A stretch of 64,000 bases of DNA from UBA4465 sp002292365. GTDB taxonomy: Bacteria > Bacteroidota > Bacteroidia > Cytophagales > Cyclobacteriaceae. The stretch is from contig CALSQY010000001.1 in assembly GCA_943788615.1 (NCBI GenBank), positions 620,001 through 684,000 on the forward strand, in the 5' to 3' direction. The translations under genes were made by a program, and so were the position numbers. Shown piece after piece: positions 8,643-19,101 of this stretch (its first letter is position 1; each line of letters opens with the position of its first letter). The notes under the pieces were generated by a model. The model ran no database searches. It was not told where the DNA came from and was given only the letters and a program-made list of their open reading frames with translations.

Positions 8643-10666
8643 TGAAATTTAAATTAATCTCCAATTTTGAACCCAAAGGAGACCAACCTCTGGCCATAAA
8701 AAAACTGGTAAAAGGCGTGGAGTCTCAAGAATCAAATCAAACACTTTTGGGAGTAACGGGGTCAGGTAAAACCTTTACGATGGCCAATGTAATTGCGCAG
8801 ACAGGACGACCCAGTTTGATACTCTGCCACAATAAAACTTTAGCGGCTCAGTTATTTGGTGAGTTTAAGAGTTTTTTTCCAGAAAACGCGGTAGAGTATT
8901 TTATTTCTTATTACGACTACTACCAACCGGAGGCTTACATACCCACTACAAATGTGTACATAGAAAAAGATTTATCTATCAATGATGAGATAGAAAAATT
9001 AAGGTTGAGTGCCTCTTCAGCTTTATTGTCAGGTCGGAGAGATGTCATTGTAATTGCCTCTATTTCATGTATTTATGGGATTGGTAATCCTGAAGAATTT
9101 AGCAAACACGTCATGCATATCCAACAAGGGGATGAAATTCCGCGAAATGTCTTTTTGCTGAAATTGGTCGACATACTTTACAGCAGAACAGAAACGGAAT
9201 TTAAGCGAGGTACTTTCAGAGTGAAAGGAGATACCGTAGATGTATTTGTGGCGTATGCTGACTTTGCTTATCGATTCATTTTTTGGGGAGAAGAGGTGGA
9301 ATCGATTCAAAGAATTGATCCCCTGTCTGGGACCAAAATTTCAGATGAAAAATCGATTGCTATATTTCCAGCAAATCTTTTTGTAACGGGTAAGGACCAT
9401 CTCAAACAGGCCATCAAGGAAATACAAGATGACATGGTTGAGCAGGTAAAGTTCTTTGAAGATGAACGGAGTTTTTTAGAGGCCAAAAGAATCAAGGAGC
9501 GGACGGAATTTGATCTTGAGATGATCAGAGAGATTGGCTATTGTTCTGGGGTAGAAAATTATTCGAGGTATTTTGATCGAAGAAAGCCAGGATCAAGACC
9601 TTTTTGTTTAATTGATTATTTTCCTGATGATTTTTTAATGTTCATCGATGAGAGTCACGTATCCATCCCTCAAGTACGTGCCATGTGGGGGGGTGACAGA
9701 AGTCGCAAAGCCAACTTAGTAGATTATGGGTTTAGGCTACCTTCCGCACTAGATAATCGGCCTTTGACCTTTGCTGAATTCGAAGGCCTGATAGGTCAAA
9801 CTATTTATGTCAGTGCTACACCCTCTGACTACGAGTTACTTGCATCTGATGGGGTAGTAGTGGAGCAATTAATCAGGCCTACGGGATTATTGGATCCCAT
9901 GATTGAGGTAAGACCTAGCCAACATCAAGTGGACGATTTGATGGAAGAAATTACAAAGCGTATACAAATGGGAGATCGCGTTTTAGTGACCACTATTACT
10001 AAGCGTATGGCGGAGGAACTCTCCAAATACTTATCTCAAATGGGAGTAAAGACTAAATACATTCACAGTGAGGTGGCCACCTTAGATCGTGTTGAAATAC
10101 TAAGAGAATTGCGCCTAGGAATTTTTGATGTTTTGGTGGGGGTGAATTTACTCAGAGAAGGATTGGATCTCCCCGAAGTTTCTTTGGTAGCCATTATGGA
10201 TGCTGATAAAGAAGGTTTTCTAAGAAATGAAAGATCATTGATTCAAACGATTGGTCGTGCCGCGCGGAACGACCATGGACTGGTCATCATGTACGGCGAT
10301 AAGATAACAGGATCTATGCAACGAGCGATAAATGAAACTGCACGACGTAGGGTCATTCAGAAAGCATTTAATGACAAGCACAATATCACACCTCAAACGA
10401 TATTAAAAGATCGCGAGGCTATCATGAGTCAGACTTCGGCTGCAGACAGTAAGAAAGGGCCTAAATCTTATCAAAATGAGATCGTATCTTCCCTAGCGGC
10501 TGATCCTGTTGTGGCCTTTATGGATTTGAATCAGCTTAAGAAATTTGGCCTTGAGACCCGAAAGAAAATGGAGAAAGCTGCCCAGGACTTGGATTTTGTG
10601 GAAGCCGCCAGATTGAGGGACGAAATGCTTGAGATAAACCGTATGGTCAAAGAGGAAAAAGTATGA
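8642..10666 (+). CDS. uvrB: Excinuclease ABC subunit B
   Basis: A 674-residue UvrB, the damage-verification helicase of nucleotide excision repair. Walker A GVTGSGKT near residues 37-44, the beta-hairpin motif YYDYYQPEAYIP near 92-103, DEAD-like box FIDESH near 336, helicase motif VSATPSDYE near 393, motif VI QTIGRAARN near 540 and a C-terminal UVR motif (MEKAAQDLDFVEAARLRDEM) that binds UvrC. Full length and intact. Its start overlaps the aroE stop by one base, and its TGA is immediately adjacent to the convergent thioesterase stop at 10667. Confidence 0.98.
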   Translation: MKFKLISNFEPKGDQPLAIKKLVKGVESQESNQTLLGVTGSGKTFTMANVIAQTGRPSLILCHNKTLAAQLFGEFKSFFPENAVEYFISYYDYYQPEAYIPTTNVYIEKDLSINDEIEKLRLSASSALLSGRRDVIVIASISCIYGIGNPEEFSKHVMHIQQGDEIPRNVFLLKLVDILYSRTETEFKRGTFRVKGDTVDVFVAYADFAYRFIFWGEEVESIQRIDPLSGTKISDEKSIAIFPANLFVTGKDHLKQAIKEIQDDMVEQVKFFEDERSFLEAKRIKERTEFDLEMIREIGYCSGVENYSRYFDRRKPGSRPFCLIDYFPDDFLMFIDESHVSIPQVRAMWGGDRSRKANLVDYGFRLPSALDNRPLTFAEFEGLIGQTIYVSATPSDYELLASDGVVVEQLIRPTGLLDPMIEVRPSQHQVDDLMEEITKRIQMGDRVLVTTITKRMAEELSKYLSQMGVKTKYIHSEVATLDRVEILRELRLGIFDVLVGVNLLREGLDLPEVSLVAIMDADKEGFLRNERSLIQTIGRAARNDHGLVIMYGDKITGSMQRAINETARRRVIQKAFNDKHNITPQTILKDREAIMSQTSAADSKKGPKSYQNEIVSSLAADPVVAFMDLNQLKKFGLETRKKMEKAAQDLDFVEAARLRDEMLEINRMVKEEKV

Positions 10667-11077
10667 TCAGTTTTTGAAGTAAGCGCTGATCAATGCTTTG
10701 AGATTTTCAGGTATCTTCACAGGCCTTCCATTGGACATGTTAATAAAGGCCAATGTCGTTTCCCCAGTATTAAGTAGTTGTGCTTCTTCATTATAAATTT
10801 CATATTCATAACGAATGCGCGCTCGGGGCATTTCAGGAATGCTAATGATGATTTTTAGTAAGTCATCATATCTGGCGGGCACATGATATGAGGATTGCAT
10901 ATGCAGTACAGGCATACCTACACCACTGCTTTCCAAATTTTTATAAGAAAAGCCTAAGTTTCTGAAAGATTCTACCCGTGCAACTTCGTAGAAAGCGGCA
11001 TAATTGCCATAATAAACAAAACCCATTTGGTCTGTATCGGCGTATCTTACTCTGAGCTTTACTTCTTGTTGAAACAT
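10667..11077 (-). CDS. Acyl-CoA thioesterase, YbgC/4-hydroxybenzoyl-CoA type
   Basis: A 136-residue hotdog-fold thioesterase. The N-terminal VRYADTDQMGFVYYGNYAAFYEVARVE carries the YbgC-type active-site segment with the catalytic Asp of DTDQMG and the HY/YYGNY loop. Such enzymes cleave short or medium acyl-CoA or acyl-ACP; the substrate is not predictable. ATG overlaps the mltG stop (TAATG), so translation is coupled to mltG, and its own stop abuts uvrB with no intergenic space. Confidence 0.88.
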   Translation of the reverse strand: MFQQEVKLRVRYADTDQMGFVYYGNYAAFYEVARVESFRNLGFSYKNLESSGVGMPVLHMQSSYHVPARYDDLLKIIISIPEMPRARIRYEYEIYNEEAQLLNTGETTLAFINMSNGRPVKIPENLKALISAYFKN

Positions 11078-12120
11078 TATTTATAAATTTTTTTCTTATT
11101 CAGTGCTAGATGCAGTAATCGGGCATTTTTATTATGTTGTGATAAGGTTCGGGCAAATATATGATTTCCTGTAAAGTCTGGATTTGCGCAAAAGTATAAA
11201 TAGTCACTCTTTTCATAATTTAATACGGCTTCAATGGCTGCAATCGAAGGGATGTTTATGGGCCCAGGAGGTAATCCTGCATATTTGTAGGTATTGTAGG
11301 GAGAATCTACCTGCATGTGTTTATAAAGCACCCTTTTGATAGTATAGTCCCCCAAGGCAAAAATCAAGGTTGGATCTGCCTGCAATTTAATATTTTTAGT
11401 GAGTCGATTGATATAAACGCCGGCTACCGTCGGGGCTTCATCCATTTGATTGGTTTCCGCATCAACAATTGAGGCCAAGACAATGACTTCTTCTGGAGTT
11501 AGATTTAGCGTCGCGGCCTTAGCCAAGCGCTCTGGATTCCAAAATAATTTGTAGGCTGAATAAATCCGGTCGAGAACCACAACCGGTCGGTCAGTAATGT
11601 ATACCTCATACGTATTGGGCAGAAACATACACATAAAAGTTTCTTTGGTGAATCCATAAGACGATGCCACATTACTGTTTAAAAGGTTTGAAATCATGGT
11701 TGCCGAATCAAATTCTAAGTAAGATGCGATTTTTGATGCGAGAACCTCTAGACTTCGGGCATTTGAATAGGTTAATTTGATCGGAACTTGATCCCCGGAT
11801 CGGAGCATATTTATTGCATCTTTATTGGACATATCCGCTTGAAGCAGATAAGATCCAGGTTTGATAGATTGATCGTAACGCTTCAATTTTGACAAAAAAC
11901 TAAAAGATACCAAGTCATTGACAATACCTAGATCATACAATGAGTTTTGGACATATTTAAAATTAGCTCCCGTAGGAATATTGAAAACAAGGTCCTCTTT
12001 ATTTATCAAAATATTTGGGGTATAAACAACTTGCCAAAAATAAAAACTGAAAGAGGAAACAAGCATACTTCCAATGATCAACCCAACGGCAAGGAAATTT
12101 TTATTTTTCATAGTTGGCAA
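11077..12120 (-). CDS. mltG: Endolytic murein transglycosylase MltG
   Basis: A 347-residue YceG/MltG protein that cuts nascent glycan strands and sets their length. One N-terminal membrane anchor at about residues 10-30, then a LysM-like part and the YceG domain. The catalytic glutamate is Glu222 in VLASIVDAETNQ, aligning with the active-site Glu of E. coli MltG; other family blocks are FLPNTYEVY, VYINRL, LQADPTLIFA and YKYAGLPPGPI. The start gives MPTMKNKN; the ATG three codons in would serve equally well. Overlaps the downstream thioesterase. Confidence 0.95.
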   Translation of the reverse strand: MPTMKNKNFLAVGLIIGSMLVSSFSFYFWQVVYTPNILINKEDLVFNIPTGANFKYVQNSLYDLGIVNDLVSFSFLSKLKRYDQSIKPGSYLLQADMSNKDAINMLRSGDQVPIKLTYSNARSLEVLASKIASYLEFDSATMISNLLNSNVASSYGFTKETFMCMFLPNTYEVYITDRPVVVLDRIYSAYKLFWNPERLAKAATLNLTPEEVIVLASIVDAETNQMDEAPTVAGVYINRLTKNIKLQADPTLIFALGDYTIKRVLYKHMQVDSPYNTYKYAGLPPGPINIPSIAAIEAVLNYEKSDYLYFCANPDFTGNHIFARTLSQHNKNARLLHLALNKKKIYK

Positions 12121-12181
12121 AAGTAGTGATAGAAAACATTTTCGTACATTTTTAAATTGAAACGATTATAATTACAGCTAA

Positions 12182-12811
12182 ATGGCAGCATCATTTATTC
12201 GTCTTTATGAAGAAAACCCTGATCCCCGAAAGATTACTCAGATTGTAAATGTACTCCGCAGCGGGGGATTAATCATATATCCTTCGGATACTATTTACGG
12301 TTTAGGATGTGATATTTTTAATCAAAAAGCAGTTGATAGGGTCAGAAGAATCAAAAACATAAATGATAAAAAGATGGATTTGGCTTTTGTTTGTTATGAT
12401 TTAAGTCATTTATCTGTTTATGCAAAAAATGTTTCCACTCCTGTGTTCAAATTGATGAAAAGAATATTGCCAGGTCCCTACACCTTCATTTTAAATGCAT
12501 CGAGTAAAGTGCCCAAAATTTTGAAAGTAAAAAAGAAAAAAGTGGGAATAAGAATTCCTAATAATCGTATTCCGAGAGAGATAGTTCAAGAGCTAGGGAA
12601 TCCCATCGTCACTACTTCATTGCATGACGATGATAAAATATTAGAATATGCCACAGATCCTGAATTGATTTATGAGCAATATAAAAATCATGTGGACTTA
12701 ATTATTAATGGGGGATATGGTGACAATCAAGCCAGTACTATCATAGATTATTCAGGAGAGGAGCTAGAAATAATTAGGGAGGGGAAGGGTGAGATAAATA
12801 AATTTCTCTGA
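12182..12811 (+). CDS. Sua5/YciO/YrdC family protein
   Basis: A 209-residue YrdC-fold protein. Conserved blocks: GGLIIYPSDTIYGLGCD near residues 28-44, KNINDKKMDLAF near 58-69, PGPYTFIL near 98-105 and VGIRIPNNRIPREIV near 122. YrdC-fold enzymes make threonylcarbamoyl-AMP for the tRNA t6A modification. The spacing and length are closer to the YciO branch, whose role is less certain than that of TsaC/Sua5, so I leave out a symbol. Followed two bases later by the WbqC-like gene, divergent from mltG. Confidence 0.85.
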   Translation: MAASFIRLYEENPDPRKITQIVNVLRSGGLIIYPSDTIYGLGCDIFNQKAVDRVRRIKNINDKKMDLAFVCYDLSHLSVYAKNVSTPVFKLMKRILPGPYTFILNASSKVPKILKVKKKKVGIRIPNNRIPREIVQELGNPIVTTSLHDDDKILEYATDPELIYEQYKNHVDLIINGGYGDNQASTIIDYSGEELEIIREGKGEINKFL

Positions 12812-12813
12812 GC

Positions 12814-13443
12814 ATGAGAAGATCAGCTTTATGTATTGAACTGCATTATCTGGCAAACTTAGAATTCTTCACCAGATTGATTAATTCAAAAAGAGTTATT
12901 CTTGAAGTTAGCGATTCTTTTATTAAGCAGACCTATCGCAATCGATGTTATATTATGGGACCAAATGGGATTCAAATGTTAACGGTTCCTGTACATTATC
13001 ATAAGGAAACAATTTTCCGTGATGTCACCATTGATTATCATCAAAATTGGGTAAAAGATCATCGAAAGGCAGTTCAGGTGGCCTATGGGAAGGCTCCTTT
13101 TTTTGATTATTTCTATGATTTATTTGATCAAATTTGGGTCTCAAAGCCTGAGTATCTTTTGGACTTGTCAATGTCAATGATGACAGTTTGTCTTGATATC
13201 TTACAAATTGACAGGTCATTTAATTTCACTTTTCTTTATGAGCAGGAGATTCAAAAAGATGTTTTGGACCTTAGAAATATAATTTCTGCTAAAAAGTCTA
13301 CGAAATCAAGGAGCTTTTACAGGCCTATATCCTATATTCAAAACTTTGGCAGTAATTTTGTAAACAATCTGTCTATTATAGATTTGTTAATGTGTGAGGG
13401 CCCCAACGGCTTAAATATTTTACAACAGTCCACTAATGACTAA
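12814..13443 (+). CDS. WbqC-like family protein
   Basis: A 209-residue protein of the WbqC-like family. Supporting segments are MRRSALCIELHYLANLEF at the start (family: YFPPIEYF-like), the block QTYRNRCYIMGPNGIQMLTVPV near residues 40-60 and HRKAVQVAYGKAPFFDYF near 84-101. The family is widespread in Bacteroidota and sometimes found in polysaccharide loci, but no biochemical activity is firmly known to me. It follows the YciO-like gene with a two-base gap and precedes clpC by about 110 bases. Confidence 0.8.
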   Translation: MRRSALCIELHYLANLEFFTRLINSKRVILEVSDSFIKQTYRNRCYIMGPNGIQMLTVPVHYHKETIFRDVTIDYHQNWVKDHRKAVQVAYGKAPFFDYFYDLFDQIWVSKPEYLLDLSMSMMTVCLDILQIDRSFNFTFLYEQEIQKDVLDLRNIISAKKSTKSRSFYRPISYIQNFGSNFVNNLSIIDLLMCEGPNGLNILQQSTND

Positions 13444-13551
13444 AAGTTGGAATTATACTCATAAATATTTGTTTAAAAATAGAATATGCTCGTTTTAAAG
13501 CAAATTTGAGTTTATTTTTACAATCATAGAGATTCGCAAAAAAAGCCGATT

Positions 13552-16098
13552 ATGGAAGCTAAGTTTTCAAATAGAGTAAAAGAAGTTATTTCATTGAGTA
13601 GAGAAGAGGCCCTTAGACTGGGTCATGATTACATCGGGACAGAGCATCTATTGCTGGGTATGATTCGCGAGGGAGAAGGAGTCGCCATAGGTTTACTCAA
13701 GAAATTAGGTGTTTCTTTAGACGAGTTAAGAAATTCGGTTGAGCAAGCAACCAAAGGGACGACCACAAGTAATGTCAAGAACTTGGCAAATATTCCATTG
13801 ACACGTCAATCAGAGAAGGTGTTAAAAATCACTTATTTAGAGGCTAAAATTTTTAAAAGTCATCTGATTGGAACGGAACATTTATTACTCTCAATTCTTA
13901 GAGATGAGGACAATCTAGCTACACAGATTCTTGATAAGTTTGAGGTAGGCTATGATGTGGTTAAAGAAATGCTAGAATATCAAACCGAAAATCCCTTGGC
14001 TGAATCGGATATCAATGATCCCGACGATGATGGAGGGAAAATGTTCGGGGCGGGTGCTACTCCAGGAAGCGGAAGAGGAGAATCTTCGGCTAAGGGGGGT
14101 GAAAAAACCAAGACTCCCGTGTTAGACAATTTTGGAAGAGATTTAACAAAATTGGCTGAAGAAGACAAAATGGATCCCATAGTAGGTCGAGAGAAAGAAA
14201 TCGAACGCGTGGCTCAAATTCTCAGTCGTAGAAAAAAAAATAATCCCATATTAATAGGGGAGCCGGGTGTTGGTAAAACTGCGATAGCTGAGGGCCTGGC
14301 CTTGAGGATCGTTCAGAAAAAAGTATCTCGAGTATTATTTGGAAAACGAGTGGTTACTTTGGATCTGGCCTCATTGGTTGCTGGCACAAAGTATAGAGGG
14401 CAATTCGAGGAAAGAATGAAAGCAGTCATGACTGAAATAGAGAAATCTCCAGACGTGATCATATTCATTGATGAGTTACATACGATTGTAGGAGCGGGAG
14501 GGGCTTCGGGATCATTAGATGCCTCCAATATGTTCAAACCGGCCCTAGCACGTGGAGAGATTCAATGTGTAGGCGCCACTACTCTCGACGAATATCGGCA
14601 ACATATCGAAAAAGATGGAGCTTTAGCAAGAAGATTCCAAATGGTAATGGTGGATGCGACGACGCCTGATGAAACCATACAAATTTTAGAAAATATTAAA
14701 AATAAATACGAGGAGCATCATAATGTCATCTACAGCAAAGAGGCAGTTAAGGCCTGTGTGACCTTGTCAGATCGATACATAAGCGATCGTTTTTTACCGG
14801 ACAAAGCGATTGATGTGCTTGATGAAACAGGTGCACGTGTACATATAAACAATATCAATGTTCCTGAAGCCATCGTTTCCTTAGAGACGCAAATAGAAGC
14901 GGTTAAGGAAGACAAAAATAACGTAGTCAAAAGCCAAAAATATGAAGAGGCAGCTCAGTTAAGAGATAAAGAGAAAAAGTTATTGGCTGAACTCAAGATT
15001 GAAAAAGATCAATGGGAAAAAGAATCTAAAAGCAAACGTTACCAGGTAGATGAGGAAAGTGTGGCTGAAGTCATCGGTATGATGACGGGAATTCCGACGA
15101 ATAGAGTAGCCCAAAAAGAAGGAGAAAAGCTTCGAAATATGAACGAAGAACTTAGTCAAAATGTGATTGGTCAGGATGAAGCAGTTACCAAACTGACCAA
15201 AGCTATTCAAAGAACACGGGTGGGTCTTAAAGATCCAAAAAAACCGATTGGTTCTTTTGTCTTTCTTGGACCCACTGGAGTAGGTAAGACTGAAATGGCT
15301 AAAGTCTTGTCTAAGTATCTTTTTGATAAAGAGGATTCATTGGTACGGATCGACATGAGTGAATACATGGAGAAATTTTCTGTAAGCAGGTTAGTTGGAG
15401 CACCTCCGGGATACGTTGGATACGAAGAAGGAGGACAATTGACTGAAAAAGTACGGCGAAAACCTTATTCAGTCGTTCTTTTGGATGAAATAGAAAAAGC
15501 ACACCCGGATGTATTTAATATTCTGCTGCAGGTATTAGATGATGGTGTGCTTACCGATGGACTGGGTAGAAAAGTAGATTTCCGCAATACGATTGTGATC
15601 ATGACTTCTAATATTGGAGTCAGAGATCTTAAAGATTTTGGTGCAGGAATAGGTTTCGCGACGCAATCTAGAAAAGACAATAAAGCTGAAGTGATCAAGT
15701 CCACTATTCAAAATGCCTTGAAAAAGACTTTCAGTCCTGAATTTTTAAATAGGCTCGATGATGTCATTATTTTTAACTCACTTGAAAAGGAGCACATTCA
15801 TAAAATAATAGATATTTCTTTGGGTAAGTTATTTAAAAGAATAAGTGATCTGGGTTATCAAGTTACGTTAACCGAAAGTGCAAAGGATTTCTTATCTGAA
15901 AAAGGTTATGATCCTCAATTTGGTGCGCGTCCGCTCAATAGAGCGATTCAAAAATACCTTGAGGATCCAGTAGCCGAAGAGATCTTAAAAGGAGAGATTA
16001 GCGAGGGAGATGTCATTCAGGCCAGTTGGGATAAAAAGTCTGAGGAACTTTCTTTCAAGCTTAAGAAAAAGAAAACTAAAGAAAATAAAGAGCAATAG
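13552..16098 (+). CDS. clpC: ATP-dependent Clp protease ATPase subunit ClpC
   Basis: An 848-residue Hsp100 unfoldase that delivers proteins to ClpP. Two Clp_N repeats occupy residues 1-150 (LGHDYIGTEHLLLG and SHLIGTEHLLLS), then a Gly/Ser-rich linker, AAA-1 with Walker A GEPGVGKT near 236, the UVR-containing middle segment near 455-490 that marks ClpC rather than ClpB, AAA-2 with Walker A GPTGVGKT near 573, and sensor-2 GARPLNRAIQ near 790. Intact. Single gene, convergent with the VWA-like gene, 22 bases between stops. Confidence 0.97.
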   Translation: MEAKFSNRVKEVISLSREEALRLGHDYIGTEHLLLGMIREGEGVAIGLLKKLGVSLDELRNSVEQATKGTTTSNVKNLANIPLTRQSEKVLKITYLEAKIFKSHLIGTEHLLLSILRDEDNLATQILDKFEVGYDVVKEMLEYQTENPLAESDINDPDDDGGKMFGAGATPGSGRGESSAKGGEKTKTPVLDNFGRDLTKLAEEDKMDPIVGREKEIERVAQILSRRKKNNPILIGEPGVGKTAIAEGLALRIVQKKVSRVLFGKRVVTLDLASLVAGTKYRGQFEERMKAVMTEIEKSPDVIIFIDELHTIVGAGGASGSLDASNMFKPALARGEIQCVGATTLDEYRQHIEKDGALARRFQMVMVDATTPDETIQILENIKNKYEEHHNVIYSKEAVKACVTLSDRYISDRFLPDKAIDVLDETGARVHINNINVPEAIVSLETQIEAVKEDKNNVVKSQKYEEAAQLRDKEKKLLAELKIEKDQWEKESKSKRYQVDEESVAEVIGMMTGIPTNRVAQKEGEKLRNMNEELSQNVIGQDEAVTKLTKAIQRTRVGLKDPKKPIGSFVFLGPTGVGKTEMAKVLSKYLFDKEDSLVRIDMSEYMEKFSVSRLVGAPPGYVGYEEGGQLTEKVRRKPYSVVLLDEIEKAHPDVFNILLQVLDDGVLTDGLGRKVDFRNTIVIMTSNIGVRDLKDFGAGIGFATQSRKDNKAEVIKSTIQNALKKTFSPEFLNRLDDVIIFNSLEKEHIHKIIDISLGKLFKRISDLGYQVTLTESAKDFLSEKGYDPQFGARPLNRAIQKYLEDPVAEEILKGEISEGDVIQASWDKKSEELSFKLKKKKTKENKEQ

Positions 16099-16120
16099 AA
16101 AAGTGCTGAATATAGGAAGT

Positions 16121-18160
16121 TCAATAACTGCCTAGATATTTTCTAAAAAACCATTCAAGGCTGAAAAGGATTATAATTACGAATAAAAGCCACTTGAGAT
16201 CAATCAGTTTAGTGAAGTCTTGAATGCTGTGAAGTATGCTTTTTGCCTGTGAATCCCGAAGATCTCTGATCAGTGAATCAAGCTCATTTTCATGATAAAA
16301 TCGTCCCCCTGTATGGTCAGATAGATCTTTGAGAAGGTCATGATTAGCTGTAAACGTAGCGCGTTCCAATTGGGCATCTTTAATAATGAATTGTCCTTTT
16401 GATGATAAATTTTGACCATTAGAGACCGAGAGAGCTTCATAAAAATAGATTCCTTTGCCAAGTGTACCAATACTCAAGGTTTTATTAGCATCGCTACCTA
16501 TAAAATTAAAGATACTTTCCGATCTATCTTTTTCCTGAAACACCTTCAGCGTTATGCGATTGCCTGCTATAGGTTCATAGATGTCGTTGTAGGACTCCGA
16601 GGTAAATTGAATAAGATCACCACTTTGAAAAAAGGGCGTAATAGGTTCAAATATGAATTTGCGTTTATCTGATTGTACACTGAGGTATTGAATGGATTTA
16701 AGGATGATTTGATCAAAAAGTGAAGAATTATTTGACATGGCGAGTTCTTGTAATCGCCAATTCCAGATGCCCGTTCCATAAAAAACACCATATTTTGAGC
16801 TGCCATTATCAAAAAAAGATAAAACAGGCTTGTCTATGTTGAGATTACCCACCCTTTGCTGAAGCAAAATTTCATGAGTACCCAAGTTATAAGATCCATA
16901 AGGCACCTTCAGAGTTGGATAATCATTAAACTTATCCAAATAGGATCGATTGAGTTCAAATTTTGTGAAGTTAGGGTTGTAAACGGGCTTAATAATATCT
17001 TGTTGATTTCCTGATTGTTCAATAGCGATATTGGTTTTGGAATAGAGCCGATTTAGGTTTGATTTTTTACTGAGGATATATAAAAAGGTCGGACTACCAG
17101 AATAGTTAAGTGTAGGAAAATTGTCAGAAAAAGCTTGATGATGAATGATGACATCGAAGGTATCACGGGGCATTATTTTTGTTAATCCTGGGATATATAT
17201 TTGAGTTTGGTAGTTTTCACTCTCGGCTAGAGCCATCCGAATGGCCCTGATATCGGGATGGGGAGCGGGTGCTACCAATAGTATTTTCTCTTTTCCTTCT
17301 ACGATCTCAATGAAAAGATCTTTTTCATTATTTATCGTATTTATTTCGCCGGCTTCTGGAGGTATTTTTATGCGTAAATGCTGAAGGCCAAATTTATCGG
17401 CATCCATTTCAAAAGTAACCTTCATTTGCGAAGATAGAACTAGATTTTGTTTACTGATGATTCCATCCTCATCAGATAAAATGATGGTCTTTTTCGTGCC
17501 AGTGTAACCTGTGGCGTCGATATATACTTCGATGGGAAATCGATTTCCTTGGTAGACGACTTGATTACTGCGTACCTCTTTGATCGCAATGTCTTTTCTG
17601 GTTGTGGTATCGCCCAGTCCTAGGCTATGAATAGGAATCAAAGATTGTCTGTAAGAAGGAGAGAGTCCCTGATTGTACAAACCATCTGAGATCAACAATA
17701 CGGCCGCGAGGTTTCGTGTCTCTAAGCTTTCAAAACTTACATTAAGTGCTTGGGTTAAATTAGTAGACGACGCATCAAAGCGTATGGGGATCTCGGTACG
17801 CGCCTCTAAATTAAATACCCATGGCTCAAAATTAAGGCCACTTATTTTTTCATCTATTTCCACAAGTAATTGATTCATATTTATGGAGTCTTCATGCTGC
17901 ATCATAGATAGTGAATGATCCATAACCAAGGCGATGATGGGTTTTTCGATGACCTGGGTCAGGTGGTTGATCAAAGGATTTAATAAAATTAAAAAAATTA
18001 TTACTGTGGCTATAATGCGCAGCGCCCCGAGGAGTCTAGAGACATAAGTTACCCATGGGTTTTTTTTTGCATACATCAAATAAGTAATGCCCGCAATGAG
18101 TATTGTTGCGGGTAAGAGCCACCATGCATTGGTTAAAAATACAAACGAAGGATCTCTCAT
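16121..18160 (-). CDS. VWA-like membrane protein
   Basis: A 679-residue protein with two N-terminal membrane helices (about residues 12-30 and 40-62), a von Willebrand factor A-like domain starting IIALVMDHSLSMMQ near residue 75 whose D-x-S-x-S fits a MIDAS metal site, an LLISDGLYNQG segment near 155, a long extracytoplasmic beta-rich region, and a C-terminal helix WLLFVIIILFSLEWFFRKYL. This layout is common in Bacteroidota proteins related to BatA/BatB, but the function is unknown. No partner genes lie beside it. Confidence 0.75.
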   Translation of the reverse strand: MRDPSFVFLTNAWWLLPATILIAGITYLMYAKKNPWVTYVSRLLGALRIIATVIIFLILLNPLINHLTQVIEKPIIALVMDHSLSMMQHEDSINMNQLLVEIDEKISGLNFEPWVFNLEARTEIPIRFDASSTNLTQALNVSFESLETRNLAAVLLISDGLYNQGLSPSYRQSLIPIHSLGLGDTTTRKDIAIKEVRSNQVVYQGNRFPIEVYIDATGYTGTKKTIILSDEDGIISKQNLVLSSQMKVTFEMDADKFGLQHLRIKIPPEAGEINTINNEKDLFIEIVEGKEKILLVAPAPHPDIRAIRMALAESENYQTQIYIPGLTKIMPRDTFDVIIHHQAFSDNFPTLNYSGSPTFLYILSKKSNLNRLYSKTNIAIEQSGNQQDIIKPVYNPNFTKFELNRSYLDKFNDYPTLKVPYGSYNLGTHEILLQQRVGNLNIDKPVLSFFDNGSSKYGVFYGTGIWNWRLQELAMSNNSSLFDQIILKSIQYLSVQSDKRKFIFEPITPFFQSGDLIQFTSESYNDIYEPIAGNRITLKVFQEKDRSESIFNFIGSDANKTLSIGTLGKGIYFYEALSVSNGQNLSSKGQFIIKDAQLERATFTANHDLLKDLSDHTGGRFYHENELDSLIRDLRDSQAKSILHSIQDFTKLIDLKWLLFVIIILFSLEWFFRKYLGSY

Positions 18161-18214
18161 AAACTTAAAACCTGCTGATAAGGAAGTAGGGTGGATATAA
18201 TAAAAGGGAATTAC

Positions 18215-18961
18215 TCAAGTAAGTAATCCACCATTTACTTGCAATACTTGTCCCGTAATATAAGTTGAGGAATTCGAGGCGAGAAAGACACAAGCATTTG
18301 CGACATCTTCTGGACTTCCTCCACGTTTTAATGGAATGGAATCACGCCAAGTTTGGACTACTTTTTCATCTAATCCTGCGGTCATTTCTGTCTCAATAAA
18401 CCCTGGAGCAACTACATTACAGCGAATGCCTCGAGAACCCAATTCAAGGGCGACAGATTTTGAAAAACCTATGATACCCGCCTTTGAAGCTGCATAATTT
18501 GCCTGACCCATATTTCCTTTAATACCGACGATTGAAGACATATTGATGATTGATCCACTTCTTTGTTTCATGAGGGGCCTAAAGGCTGCTTTTACAGTAT
18601 TAAAACAGGATTTTAAATTAATTTCCATGATTTCATCCCACTGTGATTCGGACATTCTCATCAATAGGTTGTCTCGGGTGATTCCTGCATTATTGATCAA
18701 GATATCTAACTTTCCAAAATCGCGGACCACATCAGCAATTAATTCTTGGGCAGCCTCATAGTTGGAGGCATCTGATCTATAGCCTTTGGCATCTACACCT
18801 TTGGCTTTTAATTCTGCAACTAAGCTTTCCCCTTGCTCCACACTGGACAAGTAGGTAAAAGCTACATGTGCCCCTTGTGCAGCAAATGTATGGGCAATGG
18901 CCCTTCCTATTCCTTTTGAAGCACCGGTAATCAATGCTATTTTTCCTTCTAATGCTTTCAT
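18215..18961 (-). CDS. fabG: 3-oxoacyl-[acyl-carrier-protein] reductase
   Basis: A 248-residue short-chain dehydrogenase of the FabG type, reducing beta-ketoacyl-ACP with NADPH in fatty acid elongation. Cofactor loop TGASKGIG at residues 12-19, NNAG near 90-93, catalytic serine in MSSIVG near 141-146, Tyr156 and Lys160 in NYAASKAG, and the PGFIETEMT segment near 185. All catalytic residues are present, which contrasts with the SDR paralogue at 25891. Divergent from lpd at 19102. Confidence 0.93.
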   Translation of the reverse strand: MKALEGKIALITGASKGIGRAIAHTFAAQGAHVAFTYLSSVEQGESLVAELKAKGVDAKGYRSDASNYEAAQELIADVVRDFGKLDILINNAGITRDNLLMRMSESQWDEIMEINLKSCFNTVKAAFRPLMKQRSGSIINMSSIVGIKGNMGQANYAASKAGIIGFSKSVALELGSRGIRCNVVAPGFIETEMTAGLDEKVVQTWRDSIPLKRGGSPEDVANACVFLASNSSTYITGQVLQVNGGLLT

Positions 18962-19101
18962 GTAAAATTTATAATTTATGCTAAATTAAATAACAGAATT
19001 AATATACGACTATCATCGCTCATCTTAGTCATTTTAATTGTTAACACTTAGATTTGCAAACGAAACGAATTAAAGCATTTATTAGCATTTAAAAAAATTA
19101 T